NCBI RefSeq assembly: GCF_000092785.1
Contig: NC_014225.1
Location: 1,501,340-1,565,339 of the forward strand
From: Waddlia chondrophila WSU 86-1044
GTDB taxonomy: Bacteria; Chlamydiota; Chlamydiia; Chlamydiales; Waddliaceae
Length of the DNA: 64,000 nt
Direction: 5' to 3'
The position numbers and the translations under genes are program-made. Each line of letters begins with the position of its first letter. Position 1 is the stretch's first letter. The notes beneath the pieces were generated by a model. That model ran no database searches and was not told the DNA's origin. It saw only the letters and a list, made by a program, of their open reading frames with translations. Below, piece by piece: positions 1 through 8,211 of the stretch.

Positions 1-130
1 GAGCACGCTCATTTCAATGCCATTCTATCAAAATTTCCCTTTTCAACCAAGAAGGATTACATAATGTAATAAGCATTTCTTTTATTTAAAAAATATATTA
101 AAATAAATTTGAAAAAGAAAGAGGTTGATC

Positions 131-568
131 ATGGTTCAATTCAATAACATTCAAAAAGCTCTTCATCATCAAATAGGGCAATCAGGCATTACTGTCGGAG
201 ATTGCCTGCACGTCATTGGCTCTAATTTTCTAGGTAGGACAATCACTCAATTATCGCTCTTATTCCAAGGCAAAGGATGGGTTAACGAAAAGCAAGCTCT
301 TCAAAAGATTCAAAGTTTGGATTCTATAAGCCGGCAATCCATCCATTCCATCAGTGGACAAATCGTTCTCTCTCTAGAAGATGGCTATCTAAAAAATCGT
401 TTAAATGATGACAACCCTCTTAGAGGCGATCAAAAAAAAATATCTCGAAAAGAAGAAAAGCAACTTTTAAAAGATTTAGAGCTACCTACAGACCAAACCA
501 TTCGAGAAATAATAAAAGAAATGAAGCTTTTGTCAGAATTAACCGAGTTAAAATACGAAGGCTGGTAG
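131..568 (+). CDS. Hypothetical protein, paralogue of the next gene
   Basis: I do not recognise this protein of about 145 residues. The ATG at 131 is preferred over an in-frame TTG at 125 because a GAGG Shine-Dalgarno ends at 124, which suits only the ATG. Its first ~75 residues align by eye with the N-terminus of the next gene: a NIQ.AL start, a TVGD/TIGD turn, then the shared block QGKGW near residue 55. It appears to be a shorter tandem paralogue that lacks the partner's C-terminal ~150 residues. No signal peptide or membrane segment is visible. The surrounding DNA is A+T-rich. The gene is real on coding grounds; its function is unknown. Confidence 0.6.
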   Translation: MVQFNNIQKALHHQIGQSGITVGDCLHVIGSNFLGRTITQLSLLFQGKGWVNEKQALQKIQSLDSISRQSIHSISGQIVLSLEDGYLKNRLNDDNPLRGDQKKISRKEEKQLLKDLELPTDQTIREIIKEMKLLSELTELKYEGW

Positions 569-614
569 CTATTTCAATAAAAATTTAAACATTTCTTTTT
601 AATTGATCTTAATC

Positions 615-620
615 TATAAT
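615..620 (+). promoter_or_regulatory. Possible -10 box upstream of the 647 gene
   Basis: A perfect TATAAT lies 27 bases before the ATG at 647 in A+T-rich DNA. No good -35 hexamer is visible 17 bases upstream, so this is a candidate only. Confidence 0.3.
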
Positions 621-646
621 GGTCACTGAATACCGAGGCATTTTTA

Positions 647-1513
647 ATGGTTAACTTCCAAAATATTCAAGAAGCATTAAATTTTCCCTTAGGTCAAATC
701 AAAGGCGCCAAAGTTGAAGTGACCATTGGCGACTATCTCGATGTCATCGATTCTTCAAATGCCTTTACCAGGCTATTGACTCAAGTTTCTCTTTACATCC
801 AGGGCAAAGGCTGGATTACCCAAGCCACAGCAGAAGAAATGATCAAATCTGTTGATCTGGAAACGCTGAACGCCATCACAAACATTTGCAAAAAAGTGAT
901 CACCAGGCTTTCCGAAGTCAATCTGATGAAAAAGGACTCTATCGGGTTCAAACTATCAAAAGTTGACGAACAGACGGTGTTAAAAGGGATCAAATCTCTT
1001 GGTGATCACCACATCGATAGATCGGTTCAAACAGTAATTCAAGAGATGCAGCTGTTGAGAGGGTGGGTAGGCGCAGAGAGGGTCAACCGCCATCAACATC
1101 TTGTGCAGCTCATGGGGCACTGGAATGTGGATCACTTTGAAATGATCAGAGAAGACGGCAAGCTTAAAAGCATTTTTTTGCTATTTGTCAACTGGGCAAA
1201 TCAATGGGGCTTTGAACATCCTCCCGGCACCTTGGGAGAAGCGGTGAAATATTTGAACAACAACCAATCCAACAAACATTACATCGACGGAAACTTTGAC
1301 ATGAGCACATTCGATACCTCGCAGCTGGCAACTAGAGCCTCTATTTTAACGCTTATCTCGGGTTTCAAAGAGTGGTTAGCCTGGAGTTTGGAAACCGGAA
1401 AATTCAATGAAAGCAAAAAACAAGAAATCATTGACAGCCTCTGCAAAATCAACCCGGGAAATCAAGATCAAATCCGCAAAGCATCGGCAGACCTTCCTTC
1501 TTCTAAAGACTGA
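647..1513 (+). CDS. Hypothetical protein, longer paralogue of the 131 gene
   Basis: A 288-residue protein that I do not recognise. Residues 1 to about 75 match the upstream gene (QNIQEAL, TIGDYL, YIQGKGW), so the two are a tandem duplication with different C-termini. The rest is soluble and mixed in character, with Trp-rich stretches around residues 145-190 and no transmembrane segment. It overlaps the convergent SDR gene by 11 bases. Chlamydia-like genomes carry many such lineage-specific families, and some are secreted effectors, but nothing here proves secretion. Confidence 0.65.
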   Translation: MVNFQNIQEALNFPLGQIKGAKVEVTIGDYLDVIDSSNAFTRLLTQVSLYIQGKGWITQATAEEMIKSVDLETLNAITNICKKVITRLSEVNLMKKDSIGFKLSKVDEQTVLKGIKSLGDHHIDRSVQTVIQEMQLLRGWVGAERVNRHQHLVQLMGHWNVDHFEMIREDGKLKSIFLLFVNWANQWGFEHPPGTLGEAVKYLNNNQSNKHYIDGNFDMSTFDTSQLATRASILTLISGFKEWLAWSLETGKFNESKKQEIIDSLCKINPGNQDQIRKASADLPSSKD

Positions 1514-2291
1514 GGTCCAATCTTCCTTCAACCTCTTTTCTCATTCCTTTTGCCAAAAGAGGTTTCGGAATCCATCGACTTAATGCTAGTCCTAAACGAT
1601 ACTTCCAATTGAAAATGTGAACACGTTTGCGCTTTTGAATCTGCCGCCAGATCTCCTTGGCGGCATACTCCACGCCCATCGACCTGCCAGAAGGTTTTTG
1701 ATGCTCATTTCCCGATGCTCGATAGCGGAAATGGGTATCCACCATGCCTGGGCAGCTTGTCAACACTCTCACCCCTAACGGCGCAACCTCAAAGTCAAAA
1801 GATTCCGAAAAATGGGTCACAAAACTCTTGCTTGCAGCATAGATGGAAAAAGTGGGAAAAATTTTCATCTCGCCCGCAACCGAGGAAACATTGAGAATCA
1901 CCCCCTGCATGCCTGCTCCGATCAAAGTACGGGCGCCTTCGACCGTTAATTCCATCAACGCTTTCACATTCACATCGATCATTTCCTGCAACTGTTCAGT
2001 CTGGTAGGTCAGAAGATCGCCGTAAAGTCCGAATCCCGCATTATTCACAATAAGATCCGGTTTTCTGGATTTGACCGCTTTGACCAAGCTAATCAGCTGA
2101 CCCGGATGCGAGAGATCACAGGTGATCACCTCAACAGGAACAAGCGGAGAGAGATCTTTTGCCAGCGAATGCAACCGTTCTGCAGAGCGCGCAACAAGGA
2201 TTAAAGGGATCCCTTTTTCAGCGAAAAGACGCGCAAGCGCTTCTCCGATCCCATAGCTTGCGCCCGTAATAAGCGCTGTCTTAAAATTCAT
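1503..2291 (-). CDS. Short-chain dehydrogenase/reductase (SDR)
   Basis: Classical SDR of about 262 residues. The N-terminal Rossmann motif TGASYGIGEAL binds NAD(P), NNAG follows at about residue 87, and the catalytic Ser and YxxxK are seen as VSSVAGE and YAASK. The C-terminus is rich in Arg/Lys, as in DltE/YqjQ-type SDRs that reduce lipid or ketone substrates. The substrate cannot be read from the sequence. The ATG at 2291 is preferred to an in-frame GTG at 2300. Either start overlaps the end of the upstream pgpH-like gene, so the two are probably co-transcribed and translationally coupled. Confidence 0.85.
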   Translation of the reverse strand: MNFKTALITGASYGIGEALARLFAEKGIPLILVARSAERLHSLAKDLSPLVPVEVITCDLSHPGQLISLVKAVKSRKPDLIVNNAGFGLYGDLLTYQTEQLQEMIDVNVKALMELTVEGARTLIGAGMQGVILNVSSVAGEMKIFPTFSIYAASKSFVTHFSESFDFEVAPLGVRVLTSCPGMVDTHFRYRASGNEHQKPSGRSMGVEYAAKEIWRQIQKRKRVHIFNWKYRLGLALSRWIPKPLLAKGMRKEVEGRLDLSL

Positions 2292-4452
2292 TGACTTCAC
2301 TTTTCAACGTCTCCTCTCCAATTTCCCGAGTCGGGTATTTTACCCTTGAATGGCCGTAAGCGACAAGCGTCTTTACCAACGTTTCCTTAACAGTTGCTAA
2401 TTCCTGAAGAGTCAAGCATGTATGATCAAACTGCCCCTCCTCCGATTTTTCCTTGATGATCCGGGAAGTCAACTCCCAGACGGTCTCTTTATTGAACTCA
2501 TCAAGAGAGCGGGAGGCCGATTCAAGGGAATCTGCAATCATGATAATTGCAGATTCTTTACTCCGCGGTTCGGGGCCGGAATAACGGAAATCGCCAAGAT
2601 TCACAACCTCGGCACCCTCCTGGTTCATTTTCAGCATTTTTCGATAGAAAAAGTAGACAAGCGTTGTTCCATGATGTTCTTTGATGACATCGATAAACTG
2701 CTCCGGCAAATTCGCTTTACGAGCCATCGCAACCCCTTCTGAAACGTGGGCAATGATCACCTGTGCAGACTCTTGGGGAGTCAGCAGCTGGTGGATATTC
2801 ATCCCTTCCCCGTGCTGATTTTCAGAAAAATACTGAGGTGTCGCCATTTTTCCTATATCGTGATAGAGCGTTGCAACCCGGCAGAAAAGGCCATTGGCGC
2901 CAATCGCAAGCGCTGCCGCCTCAGCAAGATTTCCTACAACAACGCTATGCTGGTAGGTTCCCGGAGCCTCAATGCTCAACCTTCTCAACAGATCGTGATT
3001 AGGATCCATAAACTCCATCAACGTAACGTCTGTCATAATCTTGAAACCGCTTTCTAAAAGCGGCAGCAGACCAACCACCAAAACTGCCGTCAGCAGCATA
3101 AACCCGCCAGCACTAAAAATATCGACCCAAAACCCATTCCAATCCGTAGATTGGTACAAGTGCATGGAAATGATCACGACCATACTGCAAAGCCACGCCT
3201 TGCCGCAAACAACGAACACCTCGCGCCTTTGCCTTAAACCTTTTGCGCTTAGAATGGCAATAAGCGCCGTTGCCAAGTTGAGAATCATAAATCCCTGTCT
3301 TTCAAATGCAAGCCCCATCATTAAAATGATCGTAAGAAAAGCGCTCGTAAATGTGGCAATGGCGGGATTGAGCAAACTGCACAAAAGAATAGCCGAAAAC
3401 GGCACGAACAGCGGATAGCGGATCACTTCGATCAGATTGCTCTTATTTGTCAAAAAGAAAAATTCGACCGACTTTGCAATGATAAAAGTTAACACAATCA
3501 CTGTCACAATTAAAAAAAGCTTCCGATTGGAAGCCATGATTTCGGGGTAGTGGACATGGACAAAAGCTGCACAAATCGCCGTTAACAGAAGAGACAGCAT
3601 CAAGCTTCCGGCAAGAGTTGAGGGATGCCAAAGATTCCTCTGCTCGTTCATTGCATTTTTCATCGCCTGCAAGATGGCAACATGCCTGGAAGTCACCCGA
3701 TCTCCCTGATCAATGATTCGACTGCCAGCACTGATCTTGGTATACTTTTCCGGAACGCTTTTTTGAATACGGGTCCTTACCGCTCTTTGCTGAGGAATAT
3801 CTTCAATAAGTTCCCATGTCCTTTTCTTAAAATAGTCGATGATAAAATCATCGGTATCCGAATGGAATTTCTCAGGAGGAAACGCCATTTGAGCAGCCAG
3901 ATGCCACGTACTTTTCGGCAATGAAACCGGCGCATCCGTCTGAAGGGGAGTATAAATGATATAGCTACTTGTCGGCAGACTCAATTCATTCATTTTTTGC
4001 AAAGTACGGGAATCTGTAAATCTGATCGAAACAAGCGCTCTGTCAAGCGCATCAGCTCCCTTATACATTTCGTCGAACGCGGTATCTCCAAGCTCTAACC
4101 TCCAACTTTCATCTTTGATCAGAAAATTTTCAAACTCTCCCCTTACCAGTTTGATCTGCTTGTCGGATATCTCATAAATCTTGCCAATGTCCCGGACAGC
4201 TTCCTGCCTTAAAATAATCGTTGCCTCTTCATCATAAAACTCCAAGTCGGTTTGTGCAACGATATAGCTTGGAGCAATGCTGCCTAACTCGAGAACCTCG
4301 ACCCGCACCTCTCTAAAGTGCAAGATCGAGAACAAGGACAGGGCAAAAATAACTCCGATGATGAGTTTGATTCCCAGACTTTTGTCAAAGTAGCCTTGTT
4401 CATTGGAAAATTTAAATTCGGAAGCATCCGTGTTTTCGTTTTGAGAGGTCAT
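2281..4452 (-). CDS. pgpH: 7TM-HD domain cyclic-di-AMP phosphodiesterase, PgpH type
   Basis: A 723-residue membrane protein of the 7TMR-HD family. It has one N-terminal membrane segment (about residues 28-46), an extracytoplasmic 7TMR-HDED region to about residue 270, a cluster of membrane segments (about 275-480), and a cytoplasmic HD domain. The metal-binding motif YHDIGK sits near residue 528, after a conserved TYQHSVVVGNLAEAA block. Characterised PgpH proteins hydrolyse c-di-AMP to pApA, and chlamydiae make c-di-AMP with DacA, so this gene would supply the degrading arm. It is upstream of the SDR gene with an overlapping junction, and divergent from galE. Confidence 0.9.
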   Translation of the reverse strand: MTSQNENTDASEFKFSNEQGYFDKSLGIKLIIGVIFALSLFSILHFREVRVEVLELGSIAPSYIVAQTDLEFYDEEATIILRQEAVRDIGKIYEISDKQIKLVRGEFENFLIKDESWRLELGDTAFDEMYKGADALDRALVSIRFTDSRTLQKMNELSLPTSSYIIYTPLQTDAPVSLPKSTWHLAAQMAFPPEKFHSDTDDFIIDYFKKRTWELIEDIPQQRAVRTRIQKSVPEKYTKISAGSRIIDQGDRVTSRHVAILQAMKNAMNEQRNLWHPSTLAGSLMLSLLLTAICAAFVHVHYPEIMASNRKLFLIVTVIVLTFIIAKSVEFFFLTNKSNLIEVIRYPLFVPFSAILLCSLLNPAIATFTSAFLTIILMMGLAFERQGFMILNLATALIAILSAKGLRQRREVFVVCGKAWLCSMVVIISMHLYQSTDWNGFWVDIFSAGGFMLLTAVLVVGLLPLLESGFKIMTDVTLMEFMDPNHDLLRRLSIEAPGTYQHSVVVGNLAEAAALAIGANGLFCRVATLYHDIGKMATPQYFSENQHGEGMNIHQLLTPQESAQVIIAHVSEGVAMARKANLPEQFIDVIKEHHGTTLVYFFYRKMLKMNQEGAEVVNLGDFRYSGPEPRSKESAIIMIADSLESASRSLDEFNKETVWELTSRIIKEKSEEGQFDHTCLTLQELATVKETLVKTLVAYGHSRVKYPTREIGEETLKSEVNEF

Positions 4453-4683
4453 GAACCTATCCGTTACTTGCTAATGGTTCAGGTTTTTTCATTTTTTGAG
4501 AGATTTCTTTGTCATTTTTCTTGCCAAATCTGCTCAAGTTTGCCTTCAAAGAATGACAAAAAAAGATCCAATAAATGAAAGGAGACAACAAATATGAATT
4601 GACGGGGAGGTTCATAATCCTGGCTTATTTTGCAACTCACCCCTATTATTGAAAATCTTGGAGAATTTTTACCAGCTAAGATT

Positions 4684-5652
4684 ATGAAACAAACAATTCT
4701 CGTTGTTGGAGGGGCCGGCTATATTGGATCCCACGTCAATAAACAACTGCATGAAGCCGGATATCAAACAGTTGTGCTAGACAATCTCTCAACCGGAGAC
4801 AGGAAAAGTGTCACTAGAGGCTCCTTCATCAAAGGGGATGCTTCCTCCTCCAAACAGCTTGATGAAATTTTTAAGTCGCAGAAAATCGATGCCGTGATGC
4901 ACTTTGCAGCCTTTACCGATATCGGTGAATCGGTTGCAAATCCCTACCAATACTACCGCAACAACGTCTGCCATACGCTTAATCTTCTCCATGCCATGGA
5001 GAGATACAAGGTGGATATTTTTATTTTTTCCTCAACTGCTGCAATCTTCGGCCTTCCTCAAACAAATAAAATCGCGGAATCCCATCCTAAAAATCCAATC
5101 AATCCTTACGGAAAATCCAAATTGATGGTAGAGCAAATGTTATCGGATGCGGAAAGTGCGTACGGACTGCGCTCTTGCGCTTTGCGCTACTTTAATGCTG
5201 CAGGAGGTGATCCCGAGGGAGAAATAAAAAATCATAAAAAGAAGGAAACTAACCTTATCCCCATCCTATTGCGCAGCTTGAAAAGCGGAGACCATTCGAT
5301 CACCATTTTTGGTACAGACTACCCGACTCCCGACGGCACCTGCGTTCGAGACTATATCCATATCCTCGATCTAGGCCAAGCGCACATCCGGGCCATGGAG
5401 CAACTATTTAACGGGGCTTCCTCTTCTCAATATAACCTGGGAAACGGCCAGGGATTTAGCGTAAAGGAAGTGATTTCAGCTGTGGAATGTGTGACCAAAA
5501 TCCCCGTTAAAAAAATCAGCGGAGAGAGAAGGCTCGGGGATCCCCCCCTATTATTAGCCGATTCGCGAAAAGCAGAGCAGGAATTGGGTTGGAATCCTCG
5601 ATTCCCCTCCCTGGAAGAGATGATTTTCCACGCATGGAACTCTCTTAATTAA
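4684..5652 (+). CDS. galE: UDP-glucose 4-epimerase
   Basis: Extended SDR of 322 residues that interconverts UDP-glucose and UDP-galactose using bound NAD. The start at 4684 puts GGAGYIGSH at residues 8-16, where GalE proteins have it. An in-frame TTG at 4630 would add an unconserved 18-residue tail, so I reject it. The catalytic set is visible: FSSTAAIFG contributes the Ser and NPYGKSK the Tyr and Lys. RYFNAAGGDPEGEIK and RDYIHILDL are further GalE signatures. It would feed sugar nucleotides to glycan or lipooligosaccharide synthesis. It stands alone, with divergent pgpH upstream. Confidence 0.93.
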   Translation: MKQTILVVGGAGYIGSHVNKQLHEAGYQTVVLDNLSTGDRKSVTRGSFIKGDASSSKQLDEIFKSQKIDAVMHFAAFTDIGESVANPYQYYRNNVCHTLNLLHAMERYKVDIFIFSSTAAIFGLPQTNKIAESHPKNPINPYGKSKLMVEQMLSDAESAYGLRSCALRYFNAAGGDPEGEIKNHKKKETNLIPILLRSLKSGDHSITIFGTDYPTPDGTCVRDYIHILDLGQAHIRAMEQLFNGASSSQYNLGNGQGFSVKEVISAVECVTKIPVKKISGERRLGDPPLLLADSRKAEQELGWNPRFPSLEEMIFHAWNSLN

Positions 5653-5686
5653 AAATTAATTTATTAAAAAAAATAATTTTATCTTG

Positions 5687-5692
5687 TATAAT
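5687..5692 (+). promoter_or_regulatory. Possible -10 box for the 5731 gene
   Basis: TATAAT occurs in a strongly A+T-rich gap between galE and the next gene, 38 bases before that ATG. The -35 region is only a run of A and T, so confidence is low. Confidence 0.3.
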
Positions 5693-5730
5693 AAACTCAA
5701 AAGGTGATGTTAATAAAAAAGTGAAGTATC

Positions 5731-6426
5731 ATGGCACAGCCAGACTTTCAATCCAGATTTCCTACCGATAATTTTTTTCATTTTGGCCTAAATGATCAAG
5801 CAATCGAAAGCGCAACTCAAAAAATCGATCAACTTTTAACCGAAGCCGGAAAATGGGTGGCCGATGACAAAAAGCCGCAGGCAAGAGCCTCTGCAAGGAG
5901 CCGCATCCATGTCATCCTTGAGGTTGATAAAAACAATCCTTATCTAATTAAGAATGTAGAGGTTGTCCAATCAAACTGGCTAGCCTGGCAAATCACAAAA
6001 TTGGGGAAATTCATTCAAGGAATCCGCGAAAACAAAACCTATCATTTTGGGAAAGGAGGCGCAATCCGCAATTTATCACAGTATATGAAAGCTTTATCTG
6101 AAGAGTATGCTAAAAATTCTTCTTTAGACGATCATCAAATTCTCCGATCTGAAAGCAGTTTTAACCCTACAGTTCGAAAAATCAGCAATTTTCTTGAGCT
6201 CATTACTCCTAACAAGAAAAAGGGGGGAAATCAAAAAAAATTGAAGACGTTATACCTTCAACATGACATTGCTATTGCGCATGCTATGGTACGCAAAGGG
6301 ATTCAATTGTTAGATTCAAATCCTCAACAAGGAATCCTCGATATTTTAGAAGGGAGAAGAGAGTTATTATTTAGAGGGTATGACTTACATGAATACAGCA
6401 AAGATCTCTTCGAGAGTTTCAGGTAG
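5731..6426 (+). CDS. Hypothetical protein whose 3' end runs into an IS1 end
   Basis: A 231-residue ORF without recognisable family, basic and soluble. Its last host-derived codon ends at 6420. The final Arg and the TAG stop lie across the left inverted repeat of the IS1-family element (6422 onward). The native C-terminus has therefore probably been lost. The coiled-coil ORF beyond the IS might be the remaining part of the same locus, but the two pieces are not in register and no target duplication is visible, so this cannot be shown. The gene may be a remnant. Confidence 0.5.
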   Translation: MAQPDFQSRFPTDNFFHFGLNDQAIESATQKIDQLLTEAGKWVADDKKPQARASARSRIHVILEVDKNNPYLIKNVEVVQSNWLAWQITKLGKFIQGIRENKTYHFGKGGAIRNLSQYMKALSEEYAKNSSLDDHQILRSESSFNPTVRKISNFLELITPNKKKGGNQKKLKTLYLQHDIAIAHAMVRKGIQLLDSNPQQGILDILEGRRELLFRGYDLHEYSKDLFESFR

Positions 6427-6918
6427 TCCTAAACAAGTAATGCCATCCTTTTGTTGTAATCACAAATGAAATACTGAATCATACCAATATGGTTGGCTAA
6501 TTTTTTTGAAAATGACAGGGTTTTCCTAACCAGCCTCGAACATCTTTGCCTCAAGGTGTTGTTAAATCTTTCAATGTAACTCGTTTTTCCTGAATTTTTT
6601 CCGACTGCCTGGTGTTGCTTCCAAGGAAGGACTTCGTAGTACACAGAGAACCTATCAGAGTAAAAGAAGGTTTTTTTTTTAAATCCTCAGGAAGTTTTGC
6701 TAATAATGCTTCGGCAGCTCTCTTATCCCTTTTTCCTACATGCATTGCCAAAACCTGCCTGCTAGCCGAATGGAACGCCAACCAAAGCCATTGCTGATTT
6801 TTCTTATTTCCGACATAACTCCACTGTTCATCAAGCTCTATAATTGCCACTTCAAAATCCTTATAATCCTTGACCACAGTAGCGTTTAAATCGTCGGGCA
6901 ACTCATAAATTATCTGTT

Positions 6919-6928
6919 GTATAAAGCT
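6919..6928. repeat. Direct repeat (target duplication) left of the IS3 element
   Basis: GTATAAAGCT on the plus strand, identical to 8202-8211. One copy belongs to the IS1 transposase coding sequence (Ser-Phe-Ile) and the other arose on insertion. Confidence 0.85.
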
Positions 6929-6969
6929 GTAGTGCTACCCGTTAATCAAGCAAAAACTAAGAGAGTTTT

Positions 6970-7090
6970 CGCCCCCCTGATACAGGAATTTTCGAAGCTC
7001 TCAGATTGCAGTAAATGCTGCCTTTCAGCTCGCTAACGCTCGGCATTGACCGCAATCTGATTTCTCCTTCAATGCTTCCTATCAGGGGCG
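6970..7090 (-). other. Long imperfect hairpin at the 3' end of the IS3 element
   Basis: Between the left IS end and the orfB stop, two nested pairs of inverted repeats occur: CCCCTGATA near 6974-6982 with TATCAGGGG at 7080-7088, and TCAGATTGC at 7001-7009 with GCAATCTGA at 7052-7060. The transcript could fold into a stem of roughly 120 nt. It may insulate the transposase genes from outside transcription or act in termination. No function is demonstrated. Confidence 0.6.
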
Positions 7091-7096
7091 CTCGCA

Positions 7097-7867
7097 TTAA
7101 GCAGCCTCACATTTATAATAATGTTTTTCCATTTCATTTGGAGATCGGTATTTCAAAGTAGAGTGCAGGTAATCGGAATTGTATTTCAGAACCCAACTTT
7201 GCAATTCTTTTGAGAGTTCTTCTGAAGACCTCCATTCTTTTAGCCATAAAAGCTCCTCTTTCATGGTGCGCATGAATCGCTCGGTCTCTGCATTTCCCTT
7301 TGGATTGTTGTAGCTTGTGTAAATTTGCTCTACATCTACTTTTGAGCAGTAACGCATATAAGCCTCTGAAGTGGGCTGACATCCGTTATCTGAGACAAGT
7401 TTTAGTCCTTTGCCACGGGCCCCTTCTGGAAATTGCGTGTTAAGCGCCCGGTCTAATGCTTCTAGCCAGTCTATTGACTTAGAGCGCCTTCCAGACTTCA
7501 ACCCCACAATTTTTTTCGTGTACCAGTCAAGTACAACTGTTATGTAAGTCCAGCCATCGCCTTCGACAAAAACTTTTGTCATGTCTGTTCCCCATATCTG
7601 ATTAGGTTTTTCCGCCTTGGGCTTCGGTCGATGATGTCTATCAGCAGTTTTAGGCCTCATTTTTTTGGCGCAAAGAAGATTTCGCTCTTTCATAATTCGA
7701 TAAATGCGTTTCAAATTGCACGGTATTCCATCTCTATAACGCAAACTTGCCCATACTCGCCTGTAACCCCAAAAGGGGTGCTCCATTTTTATCTGAGCAA
7801 TTCTTTCGGCGAGGACATCATCGATTTTTCTTCTTATCTCAGGACGTTTTCTCTTCACAGATACCAC
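7097..7867 (-). CDS. IS3-family transposase orfB (DDE integrase)
   Basis: A 256-residue ORF with an rve integrase core that catalyses strand transfer of the element. It begins with an HTH_21-type region (PFWGYRRVWASLRY). The DDE residues are visible as WGTDMTKV (first Asp, residue ~94), LVSDNGCQPTS (second Asp) and NPKGNAETERFMRTMKEE (Glu). The annotated GTG at 7867 is probably not the main start, because the frame continues upstream into the -1 frameshift site in orfA, giving an OrfAB fusion. The ORF is uninterrupted, so the element may still be active. Confidence 0.93.
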   Translation of the reverse strand: MVSVKRKRPEIRRKIDDVLAERIAQIKMEHPFWGYRRVWASLRYRDGIPCNLKRIYRIMKERNLLCAKKMRPKTADRHHRPKPKAEKPNQIWGTDMTKVFVEGDGWTYITVVLDWYTKKIVGLKSGRRSKSIDWLEALDRALNTQFPEGARGKGLKLVSDNGCQPTSEAYMRYCSKVDVEQIYTSYNNPKGNAETERFMRTMKEELLWLKEWRSSEELSKELQSWVLKYNSDYLHSTLKYRSPNEMEKHYYKCEAA

Positions 7868-8133
7868 TCCTCGTCGTTTTTTTTTAACTCGAGAGTAAGA
7901 TCTGCAACCACTTGTTTCAAACGATTGTTTTGCTTCTGAAGACGTGCTTCCTTTTGGTCTGATTTTCCTTTTTCAAACGCTCGGCTCGCATTGTTTAGAA
8001 AACAGTCCTTCCATTGGTAGAACTGAGCCTGACTTATTTCGTATTCAGTGCAAATTTCGGCAAGGGGACGACCCTTTAATCCTTCCAATACAATTTTTGT
8101 TTTTAATTCAGGAGTCCATTTTCTTCGTTTCAT
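7855..8133 (-). CDS. IS3-family transposase orfA (HTH protein)
   Basis: A 92-residue HTH_Tnp_1 protein starting RRKWTPELKTKIVLEGL, with a helix-turn-helix (EICTEYEISQAQFYQWK) and a C-terminal leucine-zipper-like helix (LQKQNNRLKQVVADL). Near its 3' end the minus strand reads a run of nine A then C, containing A AAA AAC, the canonical -1 slippery heptamer. A -1 slip there reads directly into the orfB frame (CGA CGA GGA GTG GTA). This is the usual way IS3 elements make the active OrfAB transposase. Confidence 0.92.
   Translation of the reverse strand: MKRRKWTPELKTKIVLEGLKGRPLAEICTEYEISQAQFYQWKDCFLNNASRAFEKGKSDQKEARLQKQNNRLKQVVADLTLELKKNDEEWYL
7877..7885 (-). promoter_or_regulatory. Programmed -1 frameshift site of the IS3 element
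   Basis: Nine A residues followed by C on the coding strand form A AAA AAC in the orfA frame, about 20 nt before the orfA stop. The -1 frame continues without a stop into orfB. The heptamer and frame relation are seen directly; use in vivo is inferred from the family. Confidence 0.75.
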
Positions 8134-8201
8134 GAGTAAAGCCCTATAGTTTAGATAGTTATTTTACTCTCTTAGCACCTTTTATGTCTTAACGGGGAGC
8201 A

Positions 8202-8211
8202 GTATAAAGCT
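8202..8211. repeat. Direct repeat (target duplication) right of the IS3 element
   Basis: Second copy of the 10-bp GTATAAAGCT repeat. It directly abuts the IS3 right inverted repeat, which ends at 8201. Confidence 0.85.

Larger units (their letters stand above)
6929..8201 (-). mobile_element. IS3-family insertion sequence, apparently intact
   Basis: A 1273-bp element with orfA and orfB on the minus strand and imperfect inverted repeats (6933-6966 and 8166-8201) that share TGCT.CCCGTTAA and AAGAGAGT. It is flanked by an exact 10-bp direct repeat, AGCTTTATAC on the minus strand (8202-8211 and 6919-6928). Joining the two flanks through one copy restores an open IS1 transposase frame, so the repeat is a true duplication made on insertion. 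Four bases (6929-6932) lie between the left repeat copy and the start of the left inverted repeat. Confidence 0.88.

Noticed and set aside
2422-3057. Plus-strand ORFs of about 100 residues opposite the pgpH gene
   Set aside because: They lie antisense to a well-conserved membrane HD protein, have no RBS and show no family features.
4630-4683. N-terminal extension of galE from a TTG
   Set aside because: The Rossmann GxxGxxG would start about 26 residues in rather than about 8, and no RBS precedes the TTG.
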